Source: Brevundimonas fontaquae (GTDB lineage Bacteria > Pseudomonadota > Alphaproteobacteria > Caulobacterales > Caulobacteraceae). From it: a DNA stretch of 64,000 bases. Shown here one piece after another: positions 28,467-38,002 of this stretch (positions within the stretch are counted from its first letter, which is position 1; each line of letters starts with the position of its first letter). A program made the position numbers and the translations under genes. The notes under the pieces were generated by a model. It had not been told where the DNA came from, did not search any database, and was given only the letters and a program-made list of their open reading frames with translations. The stretch covers positions 806,001-870,000 of the forward strand of contig NZ_CP070968.1 in assembly GCF_017086445.1 (NCBI RefSeq). The letters are read 5' to 3'.

Positions 28467-29858
28467 ATGACCGACTACATCGTTCGCGACATCACCCTGG
28501 CCGATTGGGGCAACAAGGAAATCGAGATCGCCGAAACCGAAATGCCGGGCCTGATGTCCCTGCGTGACGAGTTCGGCGCCAGCCAGCCGCTGAAGGGCGC
28601 CCGCATCGCCGGCAGCCTGCACATGACCATCCAGACGGCGGTCCTGATCCAGACGCTGGAAGCCCTGGGCGCCGAAGTGCGCTGGGCCTCGTGCAACATC
28701 TTCTCGACCCAGGACCACGCCGCCGCCGCCATCGCCGCCAACGGCACGCCGGTCTTCGCCACCAAGGGCGAGACGCTGGAAGAGTACTGGGACTACGCCC
28801 ACAAGATCTTTGAATGGGCCGACGGCGGCTATCCGAACCTCATCCTGGACGACGGCGGCGACGCGACCCTGCTGTGCGTGCTGGGTCCGAAGGCCGAGAA
28901 GGACATCTCGGTTCTGGCCAATCCCCAGAACGAAGAAGAAGAGGCTCTCTTCAAGGTCATGAAGCGCTATCTGGCTGAGAAGCCGGGCTTCTATTCGGCC
29001 ATCCGCGACGCCATCGGCGGCGTGTCGGAAGAGACGACCACGGGCGTTCACCGCCTGTACCAGATGGCCGAAAAGGGCGAGCTGCCCTTCCCCGCCATCA
29101 ACGTCAACGACAGCGTCACCAAGTCCAAGTTCGACAACCTGTACGGCTGCCGGGAATCGTTGGTCGACGCGATCCGTCGCGGCACCGACGTCATGCTGTC
29201 GGGCAAGGTCGCGGTGGTCTGCGGCTACGGCGACGTGGGCAAGGGCTCGGCCGCCTCGCTGCGCCAGGGCGGCGCCCGCGTGATCGTGACCGAGATCGAC
29301 CCGATCTGCGCCCTGCAGGCCGCGATGGAAGGCTATGAGGTCCAGACGCTGGACGACACCGCCGGCCGCGCCGACATCTATGTGACGACGACCGGCAACA
29401 AGGACGTCATCACCGTCGACCACATGCGGCAGATGAAGAACAACGCCATCGTCTGCAACATCGGCCACTTCGACTCGGAGATTCAGGTCGCCGGCCTGAA
29501 GAACTTCAAGTGGGACGAGATCAAGCCGCAGGTCCACCACGTCGAGTTCCCGGACGGCAAGAAGATCATCCTGCTGTCGGAAGGCCGCCTGGTGAACCTG
29601 GGCAACGCCACGGGCCACCCGTCCTTCGTGATGTCGGCGTCCTTCACCAACCAGACGCTGGCCCAGATCGAACTGTGGACCAACGCCGACAAGTACGAGA
29701 ACAAGGTCTACACCCTGCCCAAGCACCTGGACGAGAAGGTCGCCATGCTGCACCTGGCCAAGCTGGGCGCCAAGCTGACCGTGCTGACCAAGGATCAGGC
29801 CGACTACATCAACGTGCCGGTCGAAGGCCCGTTCAAGGCGGATCACTACCGTTACTAA
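28467..29858 (+). CDS. ahcY: adenosylhomocysteinase (S-adenosylhomocysteine hydrolase)
   Basis: AhcY splits S-adenosylhomocysteine to adenosine and homocysteine, relieving product inhibition of methyltransferases and feeding methionine recycling. The 463-residue protein has the start [20 protein letters not shown], the substrate motif [16 protein letters not shown], the NAD-binding loop [15 protein letters not shown] (about 250-264) and the C-terminal KADHYRY. AGGAG lies eight bases before the ATG but within a long inverted repeat (28358-28465), so expression is probably controlled at translation as well as transcription. The next gene starts 33 bases after its stop. Confidence 0.97.
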   Translation: MTDYIVRDITLADWGNKEIEIAETEMPGLMSLRDEFGASQPLKGARIAGSLHMTIQTAVLIQTLEALGAEVRWASCNIFSTQDHAAAAIAANGTPVFATKGETLEEYWDYAHKIFEWADGGYPNLILDDGGDATLLCVLGPKAEKDISVLANPQNEEEEALFKVMKRYLAEKPGFYSAIRDAIGGVSEETTTGVHRLYQMAEKGELPFPAINVNDSVTKSKFDNLYGCRESLVDAIRRGTDVMLSGKVAVVCGYGDVGKGSAASLRQGGARVIVTEIDPICALQAAMEGYEVQTLDDTAGRADIYVTTTGNKDVITVDHMRQMKNNAIVCNIGHFDSEIQVAGLKNFKWDEIKPQVHHVEFPDGKKIILLSEGRLVNLGNATGHPSFVMSASFTNQTLAQIELWTNADKYENKVYTLPKHLDEKVAMLHLAKLGAKLTVLTKDQADYINVPVEGPFKADHYRY

Positions 29859-29891
29859 GCTCTCCCCGAGGCTGGAACCGCGAGGTTCCAA

Positions 29892-31112
29892 GTGACGAGG
29901 GCGTCTTCGGACGCCCTCGTCGACGTCTTGGTGGTCGGGGCCGGCGCGGCCGGGATGATGGCCGCCATCGAGGCCGGGCGACGCGGGCGGCGGGTCAGGG
30001 TCGTGGACCATGCCGACCGGCCCGGCGAGAAGATCCGCATTTCGGGGGGCGGACGCTGCAACTTCACCAATCTGGGCTGCGGACCGGCGAACTTCCTTGG
30101 CGAGAACCCCCGGTTCGCGACCTCGGCCCTGCGCCGCTACACCCAGCACGACTTCGTCAAGCGCATCGATAGGGCCGGGATCGCCTGGCACGAGAAGACG
30201 CTGGGTCAGCTGTTCTGCGACGACAGCGCCAAGCAAATCGTCCGTATGCTGACCGACGACATGGCAGCGGCGGGCATGACCCTGAGCCTGAAGACCGGCG
30301 TGACGCGGATCGAACGATCCGGCGAGGGCTTCAAGGCGATCCTGTCGGACGGATCACAGGTCACGGCGGCGTCGCTGGTCGTGGCGACCGGCGGCAAGTC
30401 GATCCCCAAGATGGGGGCGACCGGCTGGGCCTATGAGGTGGCGCGCCAGTTCGACATTCGCGTCACCGAGACCCGACCGGCGCTGGTTCCCCTGACGTTC
30501 GAGGCCGGGCTGCTGGAGACGCTGACGCCGCTGGCGGGCGTGGCGGTGGACGCCTCGGTCGCCTCGGCGCCCGAAGGGGCCAAGGCGCGCAAGGCCAGCT
30601 TCAACGAGGCGATGCTGTTCACGCATCGCGGTCTGTCGGGGCCGGCCATTCTGCAGATCAGTTCCTACTGGCGCGAGGGCGAGGCGGTGGTGGCCTCGAT
30701 GGCGCCCGGCCGCGACGTGTTCGAGGAGTTGAAGGCGGCCAAGGCGTCGAACGGCAAACAGGCGGTGCACACCGCGCTGGGCCATATCGTGCCGCGCCGT
30801 CTGGCCGAGAGCCTGTGCCAGCGCGAAGGGGCGTCGGGCAATCTGGCGGACCTGTCGGACAAGGTGCTGCGGCGGCTGGATCAGGCGGTCAACGCCTGGG
30901 CGGTCAAGCCCGTGGGGTCCGAAGGTTACAGGACCGCCGAGGTGACGCTGGGCGGGGTCGATACGGCCGCGCTGGACCAGCAGACGATGCAGACCAAGGC
31001 GGTCCCGGGGCTGTATTTCATCGGCGAGGCGGTGGACGTGACCGGCTGGCTGGGCGGCTATAATTTCCAGTGGGCCTGGTCGTCGGGCTGGGCCGCCGGG
31101 CAGGTCTGCTAG
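29892..31112 (+). CDS. BaiN/YhiN-family FAD-dependent oxidoreductase
   Basis: This 406-residue flavoprotein of the HI0933/YhiN family has the dinucleotide motif VVGAGAAGMMAA (14-25), the family-specific RISGGGRCNFTNLG (about 50-63), and the C-terminal block AVDVTGWLGGYNFQWAWSSGW that closes the FAD site. The gene appears to start at GTG 29892. The start is unusual because a 7-bp hairpin with a GCGA tetraloop (29873-29890) ends one base upstream and holds the only AGG. The physiological substrate of the family is not established in this lineage. It may be co-transcribed with ahcY, 33 bases upstream. Confidence 0.9.
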   Translation: MTRASSDALVDVLVVGAGAAGMMAAIEAGRRGRRVRVVDHADRPGEKIRISGGGRCNFTNLGCGPANFLGENPRFATSALRRYTQHDFVKRIDRAGIAWHEKTLGQLFCDDSAKQIVRMLTDDMAAAGMTLSLKTGVTRIERSGEGFKAILSDGSQVTAASLVVATGGKSIPKMGATGWAYEVARQFDIRVTETRPALVPLTFEAGLLETLTPLAGVAVDASVASAPEGAKARKASFNEAMLFTHRGLSGPAILQISSYWREGEAVVASMAPGRDVFEELKAAKASNGKQAVHTALGHIVPRRLAESLCQREGASGNLADLSDKVLRRLDQAVNAWAVKPVGSEGYRTAEVTLGGVDTAALDQQTMQTKAVPGLYFIGEAVDVTGWLGGYNFQWAWSSGWAAGQVC

Positions 31113-31566
31113 AGTTTTTGAGGTGCAATTTGTGCACTTTAGCCGGCGGGTCCGCCGACAAAAACACCGTCTAATTCGTCTAATCTGTCTATTTAGGCGC
31201 GCGTTCTGGCGGGACGCGAAGATGTCAAAGACCGGGTCGCCATTCTAACCCGGTCCAGGGCCATGACAGGCGAAGGGTCGCTGGTCGGTCGTAAGCCGTG
31301 GTAAAATCTCGCAATCGTCGTGGCCGATAGGATGGCAGGGGCGGTCGAAGCCCCTGCGGCCCCGCGACGCATGGCGGCGGGCGGCGACGGCGCCTAGCTT
31401 GAAGAGGCGGAACGGGCCCCTCTGGCGTTCTCGCGGTCCGGCGTCCCCCTTCCTTGCGCCGGGTCGTGCGACGCGATGTCGGACCGCACGGGCGTGTCGA
31501 TGCGGCGAAGCTTTCCCCTCCTGGCCTGTCGCATCGACCGCCCATTCTTTTCGATCGGAGCCCGAC
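31113..31566. other. 454-base intergenic region with direct repeats and hairpins
   Basis: I see no convincing gene in this gap. It holds a CGGCGG-GT-CCGCCG hairpin at 31144-31157 that could end the preceding transcript, three adjacent 9-base direct repeats at 31169-31195 (GTCTAATTC, GTCTAATCT, GTCTATTTA), and an 8-bp hairpin GCAGGGGC/GCCCCTGC at 31335-31357. The segment from 31158 to about 31195 is AT-rich and may hold the promoter of the zinc-ribbon gene. Short open frames exist on both strands but look like GC-rich shadows. Confidence 0.5.
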
Positions 31567-31938
31567 ATGCCTCTTCTGATGTGCCCCAACGACAACGCCG
31601 CCATGCAGACGCTGGAGCGCAATGGCGTCCAGTTCGACATGTGCCCCGACTGCCGGGGCGTCTGGCTGGATCGTGGCGAGCTGGAAAAGCTGATGGCCGC
31701 CGCCGTCGAGGAGGGTCGCGCAACAGCCCCGGTCGCGCCCGCGCCGCAGGCCTATCCGCCGCCGCCGCAGCCCTATGCCCAACCCCAGTCCCAACCGTGG
31801 GGCGGCGGGGCGTCACAGCCGTATCGCGGCGACGATCGAGGCTACCGGAGCGACAAATATCGCGACGACCGGCATCGCGACGACGACTACCGCTACAAGA
31901 AAAAGAAGCGCGACAGCATCTTCGACATCTTCGACTGA
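31567..31938 (+). CDS. TFIIB-type zinc ribbon protein
   Basis: This 123-residue protein opens with a zf-TFIIB-like domain: MPLLMCPNDNAAMQTLERNG then C26-P-D-C29 in FDMCPDCRGVWLDRGELEKL, so ligands are C6, C26, C29 and probably D9 in the CPxD variant. A Pro/Gln-rich linker (about 60-85) and a strongly charged Arg/Asp/Tyr/Lys tail (about 88-118) follow, ending DSIFDIFD. Such proteins are common in Proteobacteria and have no assigned function. I chose the ATG at 31567 because the ribbon starts immediately there. Upstream sequence in frame has no family similarity. Confidence 0.88.
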   Translation: MPLLMCPNDNAAMQTLERNGVQFDMCPDCRGVWLDRGELEKLMAAAVEEGRATAPVAPAPQAYPPPPQPYAQPQSQPWGGGASQPYRGDDRGYRSDKYRDDRHRDDDYRYKKKKRDSIFDIFD

Positions 31939-32030
31939 GCCGTCAAAACCATCGGCCTGCGCACCGCTCGCGTCACCCTTGTCGCGAGCGTGGATTCGGT
32001 CATCATATCGGACATGGCAGGAGACTGATT

Positions 32031-32423
32031 ATGCACGTGCCCGAAGGTTTCGCCGTCGTGACGCCTTACATCTTCGCGGATGGCGCAGAGGCCTATGTCG
32101 GCTTTCTCGAAGCGGCCTTCGGGGCGCGAGAGATCGGGCGATCGACCATGCCGGACGGGCGCATCGCCAACTGCCAGCTACGATTTTCCACGGCGACAAT
32201 CATGGTCAGCGAGGCGTCGGACCAGTTTCCAGCAAATCGGGCCGCCTTCTATCTGTATGTCGATGACGCCGACGCCGCGATGACGAAGGCCAAGCAGGCT
32301 GGCGCCGAATCCATCATGGACGTTTCGGATATGCCCTACGGCGATCGACAGGGCGGCGTTCGCGATCCGTCAGGCAATATCTGGTGGATTTCTCAGCGGT
32401 TAACCCCCGAGCCCTATTTCTGA
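32031..32423 (+). CDS. VOC family (glyoxalase/PhnB-like) protein
   Basis: This 130-residue single-domain protein of the vicinal oxygen chelate superfamily begins VTPYIFADGAEAYVGFLEAAFGA, a PhnB-like start, and ends GGVRDPSGNIWWISQR, where D and W of the DPxGNxW motif are typical. GGCAGGAG lies upstream of the ATG at 32031. VOC proteins of this type include antibiotic-resistance and isomerase relatives, and the specific activity cannot be read here. It stands between the zinc-ribbon gene and a convergent large hypothetical gene. Confidence 0.9.
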   Translation: MHVPEGFAVVTPYIFADGAEAYVGFLEAAFGAREIGRSTMPDGRIANCQLRFSTATIMVSEASDQFPANRAAFYLYVDDADAAMTKAKQAGAESIMDVSDMPYGDRQGGVRDPSGNIWWISQRLTPEPYF

Positions 32424-32441
32424 GGCCGCGGCGCCAAATGG

Positions 32442-34160
32442 CTAGGCCGCCAGGCCGGCCTGTTGCATCAGTCCCTTGATCGCCGTGACGCCTTCCGGCG
32501 CGGCGGTCAGGGCGGTGCGGACATTAGGCGAGCGCAGCAGTTTGATGGCTTCGGCGCGGGCGCGGTCGGCGACAGGCCCCAAGGGTCCGGCTTCGCCGGT
32601 GGCCAGTTTGAGAAGGGCCGTCAGCTTCTGGGGCGCCGTCACCTGGGCGCGGATGATCTGGGCGACCAGTTTGGCGTCGGCTTCCAGATTGCCGCCGACG
32701 GCGCCGATGGCCTCGATGATCTGATGTTCATCGTGCTCGCCCAGTTTGGCGGATTGGACCGAGCGCTGCAGGCGCGCCAGCGTCCCCAACTTGTGCGAGG
32801 CGCTGGGGCCGCCGGGGACGGACTGGCGGATCTCGGTTTCGAAACGCAGCGAGCCGATACAGGCGCTGAGCCACCGCGCGGCGGCGCGTTTGTTCGCCCC
32901 GCCGGTCACGTTCTCGCACAGGCGGGTCAGCTGCTCGGCCTCGGCCAAGACCGTCGGGCAGGGGTTAACGTAGGCGCCGACGAAATCGGCCGTGACCAGG
33001 CTCTTGGAGCGTTCGACGAAGGCGGTCTGAACCTCTTCCAGCGTCAGCAGACGGCCGGCCGAGGCCGTCAGGGCCATGGCCAGCAGACGCAGGATGTCGA
33101 TCTCTCCGACCGGATCATGGGGGCGGAGGCGGCGCTGGCTGGTCAGTTCGCGGGTGACAAGGCGAGCCAAGGACGCGGCCAGAAGCGGAAACTCACCCGA
33201 GGCCAGATGCAGGCCCAGGCGCGCGGCCGGTCCCTCGACCTGGGGCATCATCAGGGCGAGGCGTGGGTCCATCCGTAACAGGGCATCCATCTCGTCCGGC
33301 GCGACCATGCGCACGATGGCCGCCAGATTGGCGCCCTGATCCAAGGACGGGCCCAAAATCTCGGTCAGGTTGGTGCGCACGGCCAGCATTTCGGCGACGA
33401 TCTGCTCGACCACCACCACGACCAGGGCGCGCGGCGGGCCGTCGGCGGGCGCGGCGTCCATCAGGTCCATCAAGACGCCCAACCGCGTGCGGGCGCCGCG
33501 CAAATTCTTCAGCGCGCCGGCGACGACGCCGCCCATGACGAAGGCGCGGTCGGGTGCGCCGGCCAGGCGATGCGCCAGATCGGCGATGGAGCGGTCCTCC
33601 AGCGAAGGAAAGGCACCCTCGCGCCCGGCCTTGCGCAGCCGCGCCATCGCCTGTTCGGTCAGCTTTTGATAGTGGCGCACGACCCCGTGCACCTCCTGGC
33701 CCGTCGCCTGGCTTTCCGGGACCGCGACCTTCTGGATGGCGTGCTGAAGCTCGACCCCCGCCGCCTCCAGCCGTTCGGCCACGTCGGGCCGATGCAGCAG
33801 TTCGAAGGCGGTGACGCCCTCGCGTTTAAGCCAATCCTCCAGCACCCGGCCGATCAGGGCGCGGGCATGGGGCGAATAGAGTTCGGCCGGACTGCTGCAG
33901 GCCGGCGGGACCGCCTTGTCGGCGACCTTCTTCTTTCGCTCCTCCGGCGCGCCCAGCGTCAGGATGGTCAGGGAGCTGAACTCCATCGTCTCGGGGTCCA
34001 GCGTCTCCTTGGTCACGCGCGAGGCGATGGCGAGACGATCCCGAAGCTGCTCCTCGGCGGTCTCGATGGCGTGTTTGCGATCTTCGGTCGCGATCAGCAG
34101 TGTCCACGACGACGGGGCGCTCTTGCGGACATAGACTTCGTAATGGATCGGACCCGCCAT
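32442..34160 (-). CDS. uncharacterised 572-aa protein divergent from chvI
   Basis: I do not recognise this protein. The N-terminus (MAGPIHYEVYVRKSAPSSW) looks like a small alpha/beta domain of about 60 residues. The rest is almost entirely helical, with repeated Leu/Ala-rich segments (VEQIVAEMLAVRTNLTEILG, LARLVTRELTSQRRLRPHD, HQIIEAIGAVGGNLEADAKL), suggesting a helical-repeat scaffold. No signal peptide or membrane segment is seen. The C-terminus ends QQAGLAA. I chose the ATG at 34160 because AGGA lies about nine bases upstream. A TTG at 34181 is also open. Its divergent position next to chvI-chvG is the only functional hint. Confidence 0.82.
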   Translation of the reverse strand: MAGPIHYEVYVRKSAPSSWTLLIATEDRKHAIETAEEQLRDRLAIASRVTKETLDPETMEFSSLTILTLGAPEERKKKVADKAVPPACSSPAELYSPHARALIGRVLEDWLKREGVTAFELLHRPDVAERLEAAGVELQHAIQKVAVPESQATGQEVHGVVRHYQKLTEQAMARLRKAGREGAFPSLEDRSIADLAHRLAGAPDRAFVMGGVVAGALKNLRGARTRLGVLMDLMDAAPADGPPRALVVVVVEQIVAEMLAVRTNLTEILGPSLDQGANLAAIVRMVAPDEMDALLRMDPRLALMMPQVEGPAARLGLHLASGEFPLLAASLARLVTRELTSQRRLRPHDPVGEIDILRLLAMALTASAGRLLTLEEVQTAFVERSKSLVTADFVGAYVNPCPTVLAEAEQLTRLCENVTGGANKRAAARWLSACIGSLRFETEIRQSVPGGPSASHKLGTLARLQRSVQSAKLGEHDEHQIIEAIGAVGGNLEADAKLVAQIIRAQVTAPQKLTALLKLATGEAGPLGPVADRARAEAIKLLRSPNVRTALTAAPEGVTAIKGLMQQAGLAA

Positions 34161-34415
34161 GGGGCCGATCCTGCATCCCAAGCCTTTAAGGCGAGGTTTT
34201 CACGCCGGAATGTTCTTGGGCGCGCCGGAGCGACGGCGCGTGCGCGTTGAAACGAGGCGGCGCCGTGACCATCTGACTGTCACCGAACCGCTTTCGGGTT
34301 GCAGGCGATTTTCATTCGGCCCGAAACGCTCTAGCCCTAATGTGACCGAGATCGAACGGTTACGCTTGCTGTGCGTTCTCGCTCGCGGGAACGTAAAGTT
34401 CAGGAGAAGACACCC

Positions 34416-35120
34416 TTGGCCAACATCACTCTGGTCGATGACGACGAGAACATCGTGGCGTCCGTTTCGCTGGCGCTGGAAAGCCATGGCCACAAGATCA
34501 CCGCCTATCACGACGGGGCCTCGGGTCTGGCCGCGCTGGAATCCTCGCCGCCCGATCTGGCGATCCTGGACGTGAAGATGCCGCGCATGGACGGGATGGA
34601 GGTGCTGCGTCGCCTGCGCCAGACCTCGCAGATCCCGGTCATCATGCTGACGTCCAAGGACGAGGAGATCGACGAAATCCTGGGCTTCAACCTGGGCGCC
34701 GACGACTATATCCACAAACCCTTCAGCCAGCGTCTGCTGATCGAGCGGGTCAAGGCGCTGCTGCGCCGCACGGGCGCCGACGGCGGCGAGCCGGAAGCCG
34801 CCGCCGAGGTGTCGGGCCGTGCGATCAAGCGCGGCAAGCTGTCGATGGACCCGGCGCGACACGAGTCGACCTGGGACGGCAAGCCCGTCAAGCTGACGGT
34901 GACCGAGTTCCTGCTGCTGCAGGCCCTGGCGCAGCGTCCCGGCTTCGTGAAGAGCCGCGACAACCTGATGGACGCCGCCTACGACGACCAGGTCTATGTC
35001 GACGACCGCACCATCGACAGCCACGTGAAGCGGATGCGCAAGAAGTTCCGCGCCGTGGACAATGAGTTCGACGCGATCGAGACCCTGTATGGCGTCGGCT
35101 ACCGCTACCGCGAGAGCTGA
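34416..35120 (+). CDS. chvI: two-component response regulator ChvI
   Basis: ChvI is the OmpR-type response regulator paired with ChvG, which governs envelope and acid/osmotic stress responses in Alphaproteobacteria. The receiver domain starts [19 protein letters not shown], with phosphoacceptor D52 in [13 protein letters not shown] and K101 in IHKPFS. The winged-helix DNA-binding domain spans about 130-234, ending [12 protein letters not shown] chose TTG 34416 as the start because AGGAG lies nine bases upstream (34402-34406) and the product then begins with the usual xANI-LVDDDEN. The upstream ATG at 34371 would add a basic extension not typical of the family. Confidence 0.93.
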   Translation: MANITLVDDDENIVASVSLALESHGHKITAYHDGASGLAALESSPPDLAILDVKMPRMDGMEVLRRLRQTSQIPVIMLTSKDEEIDEILGFNLGADDYIHKPFSQRLLIERVKALLRRTGADGGEPEAAAEVSGRAIKRGKLSMDPARHESTWDGKPVKLTVTEFLLLQALAQRPGFVKSRDNLMDAAYDDQVYVDDRTIDSHVKRMRKKFRAVDNEFDAIETLYGVGYRYRES

Positions 35121-36699
35121 ACCGGGCGGGCGCGAGCCCGACGAGGAGCCCCAGCGCCGGCCGTTGTTCCGCTTCGGCGGATCCCGGCTGGGCGGCTTCA
35201 TCCTGGTGCTCAATCTGCTCAGCCTGCTGATCCTGTTCGGCGGGGCGCTGGCGATCAATGAATGGCGTCCCGGCCTGATCGAGGCGCGTCAGGAATCGCT
35301 GACGGTCCAGGCCGAGCTGCTGGCCAATGTGTTGCGCGAAGAAGGTGTGACGCGGGGCGAACCGACGCCCGAACTGGACCCCATCCGTGCATCGATCTGG
35401 CTGACCGATCGCTTCATTCCGGCGGGCCAGCGGGTGCGGCTGTATGATGTGAACGGCCTGTTGCTGGTCGACAGCTATCAGGTGACGGAAGCCATCGGCG
35501 GGCGGCCCCTGCCCGACGCGCAGACGGCGGGGACGGCGACCGAGGACGCGGCCAAGGCTAATCTGCTGTCCGAGCGCCGGGTCGCGCGCGCCGACAGCGA
35601 ACTGGCGGCGGAGGTGGCGGCGGCGCTGGACGGCTCGCCCCAATCGACCCTGCGTCGCAACGAGTCCGGCGACCGCGTCGTCTCTGTTTCCATTCCCGTG
35701 CGCCACGTGCGTCAGGTGCTGGGCGTGCTGACCGTCGAATCCGGGGACGTGGACGAAATCCTGGGCGCTCAGCGGCAGGCGCTGTTCCCGTTCGCCCTGG
35801 TGGCGCTGGGGGTCAATCTGCTGGGATCGCTGCTGCTGCATCTGTTCGTGGCGCGGCCGATCATGCGGCTGTCGGCGGCGGCGGATCAGGTGAAGCTGCA
35901 ACGCGCGCGGGCCATCTCCCTGCCGGATCTGGAGGATCGCAAGGACGAGATCGGCGATCTGGCGCGGTCGCTGGAATCCATGACCGACACCCTGTCGACG
36001 CGCATGGACGCCATCGAGCGGTTCGCGGCCGATGTGTCGCACGAGATCAAAAACCCCCTGACCTCGATCCGTTCGGCGCTGGAGACCCTGCCGCTGGTCA
36101 AGACCGATGCGCACCGCGAGAAGCTGACGGCCCTGTTGCAGCAGGACGTGCGTCGGCTGGACCGGCTGATCACCGACATCTCCAACGCCTCGCGGCTGGA
36201 TGCGGAGCTGTCGCGCGATCGCCCGCGGCCCGTCGATCTGAACCGGCTGCTGGTCGATATCGTCGGCGTCTATGAGACGACGGCCAAGCCCGGCGACATT
36301 CCGGTCGTGCTCACGGCGCCCGAACAGGCCCTGCGGGTCATGGGGCGCGACGGGCCGCTGGGGCAGGTGTTCCGCAACCTGATCGACAACGCCCGATCGT
36401 TCAGCCCCGCAGGCGGCGTGGTGCGGGTGACGCTGGAGGACATCGGGGACGATCTGCCGATCCGGGTCCGGGTCGAGGACCAGGGGCCGGGCATTCCGGC
36501 CGAGAACCTGGAGACGGTGTTCGAGCGGTTCTATACCTCGCGGCCCAAGGGGGCGGTGTTCGGCTCCAACTCGGGCTTGGGCCTGTCCATCGTGCGTCAG
36601 ATCGTCGAGGCGCATGGCGGTCGCGTCCACGCCGAAAACAAGTCCGAAGGCGGCGCGCGGTTCGAGATCGTCTTCCCGTCGGTCGGCCGCTGGTCGTGA
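35089..36699 (+). CDS. chvG: sensor histidine kinase ChvG
   Basis: ChvG is the membrane sensor kinase for ChvI. Of about 536 residues, the first membrane segment is [22 protein letters not shown] (about 38-58, not all quoted in order), followed by a periplasmic sensor, a second segment [21 protein letters not shown] (near 236-256), HAMP, then the dimerisation helix with H318 in [15 protein letters not shown]. The ATP-binding domain carries [21 protein letters not shown] and [11 protein letters not shown] chose the ATG at 35089, overlapping chvI by 32 bases. An ATG at 35062 is also open. The stop overlaps the hprK GTG. Confidence 0.92.
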   Translation: MASATATARAEPGGREPDEEPQRRPLFRFGGSRLGGFILVLNLLSLLILFGGALAINEWRPGLIEARQESLTVQAELLANVLREEGVTRGEPTPELDPIRASIWLTDRFIPAGQRVRLYDVNGLLLVDSYQVTEAIGGRPLPDAQTAGTATEDAAKANLLSERRVARADSELAAEVAAALDGSPQSTLRRNESGDRVVSVSIPVRHVRQVLGVLTVESGDVDEILGAQRQALFPFALVALGVNLLGSLLLHLFVARPIMRLSAAADQVKLQRARAISLPDLEDRKDEIGDLARSLESMTDTLSTRMDAIERFAADVSHEIKNPLTSIRSALETLPLVKTDAHREKLTALLQQDVRRLDRLITDISNASRLDAELSRDRPRPVDLNRLLVDIVGVYETTAKPGDIPVVLTAPEQALRVMGRDGPLGQVFRNLIDNARSFSPAGGVVRVTLEDIGDDLPIRVRVEDQGPGIPAENLETVFERFYTSRPKGAVFGSNSGLGLSIVRQIVEAHGGRVHAENKSEGGARFEIVFPSVGRWS

Positions 36700-37124
36700 G
36701 CCCGGGCCAGCCGGTCCACGCCACCACCGTCGCCGTGCGCCGGCGCGGGGCCTGGCAGGGGGTGATGATCCTGGGGCGGTCGGGCGCGGGCAAGAGCGAT
36801 CTGGCGCTGCGGCTGATCGCGCGGGGTTGGCGGCTGGTCAGCGACGACTACACCCAGGTCTGGGCCTCGGACGGAGCCGTTCATGCATCGGCGCCGGCCT
36901 CCATCGCGGGTCGGATCGAGGTGCGCGGCCTCGGAATCGTGGCCGCCAGAACACGGCCGGTCTGTCGCGTGGCGCTGGCCGTGGCCTGTATCGCGGAAGG
37001 TGTCGAACGGCTTCCGGAGCCGCAGACACGGGCTTTCGCGGGGATCGATCTGCCCCTGCTGGCGCTGGATCCCCGACCGGCTTCGGCCGTCGATGTGGTC
37101 GCAGCGGCGTTGGAGACGCTTTGA
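36696..37124 (+). CDS. hprK: short alphaproteobacterial HPr kinase/phosphorylase
   Basis: This 142-residue protein is the catalytic domain of HPr kinase/phosphorylase, without the N-terminal domain of Gram-positive HprK, as is usual in Alphaproteobacteria. The P-loop is GRSGAGKSD at 27-35, and the HprK signature IEVRGLGIV follows at about 73-81. It would phosphorylate HPr (37646-37918) on S47. Its GTG start overlaps the chvG stop in GTGA, tying the PTS branch to the ChvG/ChvI operon. Confidence 0.93.
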   Translation: MSPGQPVHATTVAVRRRGAWQGVMILGRSGAGKSDLALRLIARGWRLVSDDYTQVWASDGAVHASAPASIAGRIEVRGLGIVAARTRPVCRVALAVACIAEGVERLPEPQTRAFAGIDLPLLALDPRPASAVDVVAAALETL

Positions 37125-37244
37125 AACCCCGAAAGACGGGTCTATGACACGCCCCTTGCGGTCCATAGAGGGCGGCGTCCGGCCTCCCTTGCCGGGCGGG
37201 GGAATGCCTGGGACGGTTCGGGGCGGGATGCGAGTGAAGTCCTC

Positions 37245-37649
37245 ATGATCGGTCTGGTGATCGTCACCCATGGCGGGTTGGCGTCCGAGTTTCTCTCCGC
37301 CATGGAGCATGTGGTCGGCCCGCAGCGCGGCGTCGCGGCCATCTGCATCGGGCCCGACGACGACATGGAGCGTCGGCGTCGCGACATTGTCGATGCGGCC
37401 GCGGCCGTGGACGACGGCGAAGGGGTCATCCTGCTCACCGACATGTTCGGCGGTACGCCGTCGAACCTGGCCATCTCGGTGATGGAACAGACGCGCGCCG
37501 AGGTCATCGCCGGGCTGAACCTGCCCATGCTGATCAAACTGGCCAGCGTGCGGGGGCGCGAGACGCTGGAATCCTGCGTGGCCCATGCGCAGGACGCCGG
37601 TCGCAAATACATCTCCGTCGCGTCCTGGGTGCTCGCAGGCGAAAAATGA
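37245..37649 (+). CDS. PTS system EIIA component, mannose family
   Basis: This 134-residue EIIA(Man)-type phosphocarrier has the N-terminal MIGLVIVTHGG with phospho-accepting H9, and the partner motif LLTDMFGGTPSNLA. There are no EIIB, EIIC or EIID transport genes nearby, so it belongs to a regulatory PTS that passes phosphate from EI and HPr without moving sugar. It overlaps the HPr gene by four bases (ATGA). Partner EI must be encoded elsewhere. Confidence 0.94.
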   Translation: MIGLVIVTHGGLASEFLSAMEHVVGPQRGVAAICIGPDDDMERRRRDIVDAAAAVDDGEGVILLTDMFGGTPSNLAISVMEQTRAEVIAGLNLPMLIKLASVRGRETLESCVAHAQDAGRKYISVASWVLAGEK

Positions 37650-37918
37650 CCGTCACCGCGACCCTGAACATCTGCAATACGCGCGGCCTGCACGCCCGCG
37701 CGTCGGCCAAGTTCGTCAAACTGGCCTCCAGCTTCGAAAGCGAGATCCACGTCACCCGCGACGGCGTGACGGTGGACGCCCGCTCGATCATGGGCCTGCT
37801 GATGCTGGGCGCCGGCATCGGCTGCAGCATCGACGTCTCCGCCGAAGGTCCTGACGCCGAAGAGGCGATGGAGGCCCTGACCGACCTGGTCGCGCGCAAG
37901 TTCGACGAGGATCAATAG
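37646..37918 (+). CDS. HPr phosphocarrier protein
   Basis: This 90-residue HPr has both regulatory sites: H16 in RGLHARASAKFVKL, phosphorylated by EI, and S47 in ARSIMGLLMLGAG, phosphorylated by HprK. Having HprK, EIIA(Man) and HPr together behind ChvG/ChvI is a conserved alphaproteobacterial arrangement. Downstream there is only a small hairpin (TCGGAT/ATCCGA near 37940) without a T-tract, so the operon end is not obvious. Confidence 0.95.
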   Translation: MTVTATLNICNTRGLHARASAKFVKLASSFESEIHVTRDGVTVDARSIMGLLMLGAGIGCSIDVSAEGPDAEEAMEALTDLVARKFDEDQ

Positions 37919-38002
37919 GCGGCGATCATCATCCTCGGATTTGATCCGATGGCGGAGGCTTCAGCGGTGTGGCACCCGACTCAAATGAGGCGATTGACCA
38001 AC

